Below, one piece after another: positions 60,086 to 64,000 of a stretch of 64,000 nt of DNA. Location of the stretch: assembly GCF_000956465.1 (NCBI RefSeq), contig NZ_JYJA01000024.1, positions 36,450 through 100,449 on the forward strand. Reading direction: 5' to 3'. Below the pieces are notes generated by a model. The model saw only the letters and a list, made by a program, of their open reading frames with translations. It searched no databases and had not been told where the DNA came from. Origin of the DNA: Microbacterium trichothecenolyticum. Lineage in GTDB: Bacteria > Actinomycetota > Actinomycetes > Actinomycetales > Microbacteriaceae. Position 1 is the stretch's first letter, and the number at the start of each line of letters is the position of its first letter. Both the position numbers and the translations under genes were made by a program.

Positions 60086-60880
60086 ATGAGGATCGCTGTC
60101 ATCGGGGGAACCGGACTGATCGGCTCGAGGGTCGTCACCGCGCTCGAAGCCACGGGCCACGACGTCGTCGTCGTGGCCCGAGCGGTGGGCGTGAACTCCT
60201 TCACCGGCGAAGGGCTGGAGCACGCCCTCGGCGGAGTCGAGACCCTTGTCGACGTGTCGAATTCGTCATACACGGACGAGGCCGGCGCCCGCGAGTTCTT
60301 CTACGGGTCGACCCTGAACCTCCTCACGTACGGCGCCGCCGCCGGGGTGGCGCACCACGTCGTGCTGTCGGTCGTCGGCACCGACCGGCTCGCCCGCTCC
60401 GAAGGCGGCTACTTCCAGGCGAAAGCCGAGCAGGAGCGCCTGCTGACGGCGTCCGGTCGCCCGTATTCGATCGTCCACGCGACGCAGTTCTTCGAATTCA
60501 TCCGCAGCATCACGGATGCCGCGACGCGCGGCGGGATCGCACACGTCGCCGACGCCCTCATCCAGCCCATGGCCGCCGGCGACGTGGCCGCGGCGGTGGC
60601 CCGCGCCGCACTCGCGCGACCCACCGGCGGGATCACAGAGCACGCGGGACCCGAGGTCTTCGAGCTCGGCTACCTCGCGCAGCGCGAGCTCCGGTTCCGT
60701 CGCGACGAGCGCGAGGTCGTCGCCGACCCGCTCGCGACCTACTTCGGCGCGCAGCTCGACCGGTTCGAGCTGCTGCCCGGAGCGGGCGCCGTCATCGCGC
60801 CGACGCGATTCCACGACTGGCGGATCTCTGCCGGCGAGGCCGGCGACGCGCTGCTGCCGTCCGCGGCGGGCGTACGCTGA
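60086..60880 (+). CDS. NAD(P)-binding (NmrA-like/SDR) protein, first paralogue
   Basis: A 264-residue atypical SDR. The nucleotide-binding loop is VIGGTGLIGSRV, and HATQFFEFI marks the family. The catalytic Tyr/Lys pair is not clear (YFQAKAEQE may supply it). Paralogue of the gene at 62306. ECF41 sigma factors typically have such an epimerase or oxidoreductase as a neighbour and target. AGAGAGGG lies 5-8 nt before the ATG. Confidence 0.88.
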   Translation: MRIAVIGGTGLIGSRVVTALEATGHDVVVVARAVGVNSFTGEGLEHALGGVETLVDVSNSSYTDEAGAREFFYGSTLNLLTYGAAAGVAHHVVLSVVGTDRLARSEGGYFQAKAEQERLLTASGRPYSIVHATQFFEFIRSITDAATRGGIAHVADALIQPMAAGDVAAAVARAALARPTGGITEHAGPEVFELGYLAQRELRFRRDEREVVADPLATYFGAQLDRFELLPGAGAVIAPTRFHDWRISAGEAGDALLPSAAGVR

Positions 60881-60906
60881 GCGCGGCGACGGGAGCGGCG
60901 GAGGCA

Positions 60907-61812
60907 ATGGGCGAACGCACGGAACCTGTGATCGATCCGGACGACATCGCGCTCGCGGTCACCGTCTTCGACGAACACCGCCGGCGCATCTTCGGCATCG
61001 CGTATCGGATGCTCGGCACCGTGGCCGACGCCGAAGACATCGTCCAGGAGACCTGGATCCGCTGGCAGAACGCCGACCGTGCCGAGGTCCGCGAGCCGGG
61101 CGCGTTCCTCGCGACGGTCGCGACCCGTCTCTCCATCAACGCCACGCAGTCGGCGCATGCACGCCGTGAGACGTACATCGGGCCGTGGCTGCCCGAGCCG
61201 GTCAACACCGACGCCGACCCCGCGCTCGGCGCGGAGCGCGGCGAGGCCCTGCAGTACGCGATCCTGCTCGTGCTCGAGAAGCTGACGCCCACCGAGCGGG
61301 CCGCGTACATCCTCCGCGAAGCGCTCGACTACCCCTACGAGCGGATCGCCGACGTCATCGGAGCCACCGTCGCGAGCGCCCGTCAGCTGGTCAGTCGCGC
61401 CCGCAGGCACCTCGAGTCGGCGCGGAAGGCGGAGGTGGCCGCAGCGGAGCAGCGGCGCCTGCTGGAGGCGTTCCTGGTTGCCGCGCAGAAAGGCGACGTG
61501 GGCGATCTCGAGCGACTGTTCGCCGAGGACGTCGTCAGCTACACCGATGGCAACGGCTTCAAGCTCGCCGCGCGCGTCCCGGTGGCCGGGCGAGGTCGCG
61601 TCGCCAAGTTCGTGGCCGCGTTCTCGAGCCATTTCTGGACCGGCAAGCAGATCGGCTGGGTGGAGGTCAACGGCCGACCCGCAGCCACCCTGTCGGAGGA
61701 TGGGGAGGTCACCACCCTCGTCACTGTCACAGCGGCGGAAGACGGCATCCGGCGCCTCCTCTGGGTGATGAGCCCTGAAAAGCTCGGGCACGTCGCCCAG
61801 GTCGGGGCGTGA
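60907..61812 (+). CDS. ECF41-type sigma factor with fused SnoaL-like C-terminal domain
   Basis: A 301-residue extracytoplasmic-function sigma factor. Region 2 (about 18-85) has RMLGTVADAEDIVQETWIRW; region 4 (about 115-170) has LTPTERAAYILREALDYPYERIADVIG (in part). Residues 180-300 form a SnoaL-like domain that controls activity in this group; the conserved DGGGK is here DGNGFK (Asp214-Lys219), and NGRPAATL precedes the final WVMSPEKL. No anti-sigma gene is next to it. ECF41 normally directs transcription from TGTCACA-N16-CGTC; three close matches surround it. SD GGAGG precedes. Confidence 0.92.
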   Translation: MGERTEPVIDPDDIALAVTVFDEHRRRIFGIAYRMLGTVADAEDIVQETWIRWQNADRAEVREPGAFLATVATRLSINATQSAHARRETYIGPWLPEPVNTDADPALGAERGEALQYAILLVLEKLTPTERAAYILREALDYPYERIADVIGATVASARQLVSRARRHLESARKAEVAAAEQRRLLEAFLVAAQKGDVGDLERLFAEDVVSYTDGNGFKLAARVPVAGRGRVAKFVAAFSSHFWTGKQIGWVEVNGRPAATLSEDGEVTTLVTVTAAEDGIRRLLWVMSPEKLGHVAQVGA

Positions 61813-62222
61813 CCGGGCGGCTCGGCTCGTGGCTGCACCGCTCTGCGCGACGCTCGAGCACGAACGCCGCCCAGCACGAGCGCGTCGTGAGGGCGCTGGT
61901 CGCCGTCGCCGAGCAGGCTGACTCCCGTGGATTGACGAGGATGCTGCACCCGGGCGTGGTTCTCACGGTCGACGGCGGCGGGGTCGTGGCAGCGCCGGCC
62001 GCCGCACTCGAGGGCGCGCCGGACGTCGGCGGGTACCTCCGTGGCCTGCTGCTGGACGGGGTGGTGTCGCTGCGCGTGGAGTCGGTGAACGGAGTGCCGG
62101 GGATCGTCGTCTCTGAGGAGGGCCGGGTGACCGGGGTGCTCAGTGTCTGCGTGCGGGGGCGCCTGATCCTCGAGGCGTGGCTCGTCTCGAACCCCGAGAA
62201 GCTCACGCGCTGGAGTTGCTGA
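61809..62222 (+). CDS. Free-standing SnoaL-like protein resembling the ECF41 C-terminal domain
   Basis: A 137-residue protein without any HTH or sigma region. It parallels the sigma C-terminal domain: HERVVRALVAVAEQADSRGLTRMLHP (in part), then LTVDGGGVV (Asp55-Val59, cf. the DGGGK motif), SVNGVPGIVV and the end WLVSNPEKLTRW, matching WVMSPEKL of the sigma factor. The GTG overlaps the sigma stop by four bases, so the two are coupled. A trans-acting regulator of the sigma factor is the obvious hypothesis; it is not established. Confidence 0.75.
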   Translation: MTGRLGSWLHRSARRSSTNAAQHERVVRALVAVAEQADSRGLTRMLHPGVVLTVDGGGVVAAPAAALEGAPDVGGYLRGLLLDGVVSLRVESVNGVPGIVVSEEGRVTGVLSVCVRGRLILEAWLVSNPEKLTRWSC

Positions 62223-62230
62223 GTCAGGGC

Positions 62231-62257
62231 TGTCACAGATCGGCGGTGAGGACGGTC
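62231..62257 (+). promoter_or_regulatory. ECF41-type promoter upstream of the second NAD(P)-binding protein
   Basis: TGTCACA (62231-62237), 16 nt, GGTC (62254-62257), 48 nt before the ATG at 62306. Confidence 0.75.
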
Positions 62258-62305
62258 CTAGCTGGTGAGCGCCGCTCCACGCGCTCCCTGAACGAAAGGC
62301 ACATC

Positions 62306-63064
62306 ATGGCAAAGATCGTCGTCATCGGAGGATCCGGGCTCATCGGCGCGAAGGTCGTCGCGAAGCTCACCGAGCACGGCCACGAGGCCGTTGCGGCATC
62401 GCCGAACTCCGGTGTCAACACCATCACGGGCGAGGGCCTCGCCGAGGTGCTGCAGGGAGCGGATGTCGTCGTCGACGTGTCGAACTCGCCGTCGTTCGCC
62501 CCGGCGGACGTGATGGAGTTCTTCACGACGTCGACGCGGAACCTCATCGCGGGAGCGCGCGAGGCGGGCGTCGGGCACTTCGTCGCACTCACCGTGGTGG
62601 GCACGAACCGTCCGAACACGATCTCGTACTTCGCGGCGAAGACCGCGCAGGAGGAGCTGATCCGCGACTCGGGCATCCCGTACTCGATCCTGCACGCGAC
62701 GCAGTTCTTCGAGTTCATCACCGGCATCGCGGGGGTGTCCGGCAACGGTGACGCGATCCACCTGCCGGGCAACCTCGTGCAGCCGATCGCCGCGGAGGAT
62801 GTCGCGACCGCCGTGGCGCGTACCGCCGCCGGAGCGCCGCTGAACGCCGACGTCGAGATCGCCGGCCCCGAGGTCATGGGACTCGACGAGATGGTGCGTC
62901 GCGGCCTCACCTTCCGCGGGGATCCGCGTGAGGTCGTGACGGACGCCGAGGCGCCCTACTTCGGTGCGCGGATGCAGGAGCGCACGCTCATGCCCGTGGC
63001 CGGGGTTCAGCTGTTCGAGACGACTCTCGAGGAGTGGCTGCCGGCGAACCCGCCGCGCACCTGA
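62306..63064 (+). CDS. NAD(P)-binding (NmrA-like/SDR) protein, second paralogue
   Basis: A 252-residue paralogue of the gene at 60086. The loop is VIGGSGLIGAKVV, and SGVNTITGEGLAEVL, HATQFFEF and YFGARM align with the first copy (VNSFTGEGLEHAL, HATQFFEF, YFGAQL). ATG 62306 with GAAAGG 6-8 nt upstream; the frame is open to 62177 without homology. Followed by the strong terminator at 63076. Confidence 0.9.
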   Translation: MAKIVVIGGSGLIGAKVVAKLTEHGHEAVAASPNSGVNTITGEGLAEVLQGADVVVDVSNSPSFAPADVMEFFTTSTRNLIAGAREAGVGHFVALTVVGTNRPNTISYFAAKTAQEELIRDSGIPYSILHATQFFEFITGIAGVSGNGDAIHLPGNLVQPIAAEDVATAVARTAAGAPLNADVEIAGPEVMGLDEMVRRGLTFRGDPREVVTDAEAPYFGARMQERTLMPVAGVQLFETTLEEWLPANPPRT

Positions 63065-63075
63065 TCGCAGGAGGC

Positions 63076-63112
63076 GGAGGGGTCCGCGTGCCACGGGCAC
63101 GCGGACCCCTCC
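63076..63112 (+). terminator. Strong terminator after the sigma cluster
   Basis: A perfect 17-bp stem (GGAGGGGTCCGCGTGCC with its exact complement) and a 3-nt loop (ACG). Closes the unit and also faces the Fic relic. Confidence 0.85.
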
Positions 63113-63129
63113 GGCGTTGCGAAGGCCGG

Positions 63130-63318
63130 TCAGGCGGTCATCGCGGTCTGGATCCGCCGGTCGAGCTCCTCCAGCTCGCCGAGAGCGTCCGTCGCGGCCC
63201 ACACCCGATCACGCTTGCGTCCGGTGATCTCGGTCAGGACGCCGGGGATGTTGTCCGGTGTGACGCTGCGGGTGCCGCTGCGCCGGTTGGATGCCGAGAC
63301 CCGCTCGAATGTGCCGGC
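63130..63318 (-). pseudogene. Relic of a Fic-domain protein (C-terminal end only)
   Basis: The minus-strand frame ends VLTEITGRKRDRVWAATDALGELEELDRRI (in part), the usual C-terminal tail of actinobacterial Fic/AMPylator proteins, then TGA at 63132-63130. Upstream the frame is open to 63417 but there is no start codon and no HPFxxGN motif; the sequence turns non-homologous past about residue -60 and a stop is at 63420-63418. A truncated remnant. 63319-63513 holds no other gene I can support. Confidence 0.7.
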
Positions 63319-63513
63319 GATGGGCCGCCCCCCCGACGGCTGTAGACGATCGACTTCGGGCGCGCTGGCGATCGCTGAATGGGGGCGGAGTGCCAGCGGG
63401 CTGTCCTCCCCAAGTGGTCACTTCGTTGCGGGATTCGGAGTTGTCCACAGAATCGGCGCTGACCAGTAGTTTAGTGCGGCGTGAATGTCGGTGGCCGTCG
63501 GCAGGATGGGGGT

Positions 63514-64000
63514 ATGAACTTCCCGCTGACCGAGCTCCGGGGCATCGCCGATCTGCTCGGCGACACGCTCGGTGCGCCGCTCGGTGGTGAGGCGCAGCGG
63601 GGTTTGTCGCACGGTGAGTTGGTCGCCGCGTTGGGTGTCGTCGAACGGCTGGGGCGGTTCACGGATGCGGCCCGCCTGGCGCTCGCCGGGGAGGTGGGGC
63701 GGCGTGCCGACTCCGAGTTCGGTGACGACCGGATCACCGCGCGGTTCGGGTGCGGGTCGGCGCAGGAGCTCGTGGAACGCGCCACGCGGGTCTCGGCAGC
63801 GACCGCGCGGGCACGGCTGCGGGACGCGAAGGCGATCACGAGTCGGGTGACGCTGACCGGGCAGACCCGCCCGGCACCCCTCGACCGCGCCCGGGCCGCG
63901 CTGGCATCCGGGCGGCTCTCCGCGGACGCCCTGACCACGATCGTCGACGCGCTCAGACCGCTGCTGGGCCGGTGCACGGTCGACGAGATCGGGGCGGCCG
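63514..64000 (+). CDS. DUF222/HNH endonuclease-type protein (3' partial)
   Basis: 162 residues are visible before the window ends. It starts MNFPLTELRGIADLLGD and contains the DUF222 helical segment with LSHGELVAALGVVERLGRFTDAARLALAGEV (in part) and ALASGRLSADALTTIVDAL. The HNH motif would lie beyond the window. These proteins are multicopy in Microbacteriaceae; function unknown, possibly a mobile-element or defence nuclease. Confidence 0.88.
   Translation, partial: MNFPLTELRGIADLLGDTLGAPLGGEAQRGLSHGELVAALGVVERLGRFTDAARLALAGEVGRRADSEFGDDRITARFGCGSAQELVERATRVSAATARARLRDAKAITSRVTLTGQTRPAPLDRARAALASGRLSADALTTIVDALRPLLGRCTVDEIGAA

Noticed and set aside
61729..61735. Further TGTCACA boxes (61729; also near 12881, 47494, 47806 and 52990 on either strand)
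   Set aside because: None has GGTC or CGTC 16 bp downstream, and several lie inside coding sequence or tmRNA.
1..64000. CRISPR arrays, rRNA genes, insertion sequences or prophage
   Set aside because: I saw no regular repeat-spacer series, no rRNA motif, no transposase or phage gene; only single inverted repeats.

Overview
The window is high-GC DNA with the gene content of an actinobacterium. The tmRNA tag (ending ALAA), the prfB-ftsE-ftsX-smpB-ssrA order, the DUF3039 gene, Ku/LigD end joining, a Tad pilus cluster and many genes that start at or next to a -10 hexamer all fit Microbacteriaceae, and Microbacterium is the best guess. This placement rests on gene content and protein style, not on a database search. 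It is mostly ordinary chromosome, with accessory genes towards the right end.

Layout. 0-9.3 kb: nitrilase-family hydrolase, class I/II aminotransferase, HtrA-type protease, then a wall-polymer block of three CDP-glycerol glycerophosphotransferase-like proteins and one GT2 glycosyltransferase. 9.3-16.5 kb: maltokinase with a LacI-type operator, an EcsC-like protein, a nucleotidyltransferase, and a two-gene ABC transporter whose ATPase has a long repetitive N-terminus. 16.5-26.3 kb: pncB, murI, rph, rdgB, a CDF metal exporter, divergent ligD and ku, a DedA protein and tRNA-Leu. 26.6-31.1 kb: compact tad pilus operon. 31.1-37.5 kb: LuxR relic, a RIO kinase behind a possible leader peptide and hairpin, a 1284-residue secreted subtilase and its divergent TrmB/LuxR-type regulator. 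37.5-47.9 kb: MFS transporters, prfB, ftsE, ftsX, smpB, M20 peptidase, SIMPL protein, siderophore-interacting protein and ssrA (tmRNA). 48-54.2 kb: sugar importer (SBP and two permeases), alpha-glucosidase and a divergent ROK regulator. 54.2-58.6 kb: patatin, two candidate small ORFs, a lipoprotein, a VOC protein, an ABC-F ATPase and a short LysR-type protein. 58.7-63.1 kb: an ECF41-type sigma factor with flanking oxidoreductases and a hydrolase. 63.1-64 kb: strong terminator, Fic relic and the start of a DUF222/HNH protein.

The best candidate for a little-described system is 58.7-63.1 kb. Three transcription units here (alpha/beta hydrolase on the minus strand, and two paralogous NAD(P)-binding proteins on the plus strand) each carry TGTCACA-N16-GGTC, close to the known ECF41 promoter TGTCACA-N16-CGTC. 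The sigma gene lies in one of these units. Overlapping its stop codon is a gene for a free-standing protein that resembles the sigma factor's own C-terminal regulatory domain, including a DGGG motif. That suggests a sigma-centred regulon with a possible trans-acting regulatory domain.

Other points of note are the many leaderless start sites (including prfB and an MFS gene whose divergent -10 elements overlap), a 20-codon ORF whose stop codon lies in a hairpin loop before the RIO kinase, a perfect LacI-type operator before maltokinase, and a 32-bp nested dyad between the subtilase and its regulator.
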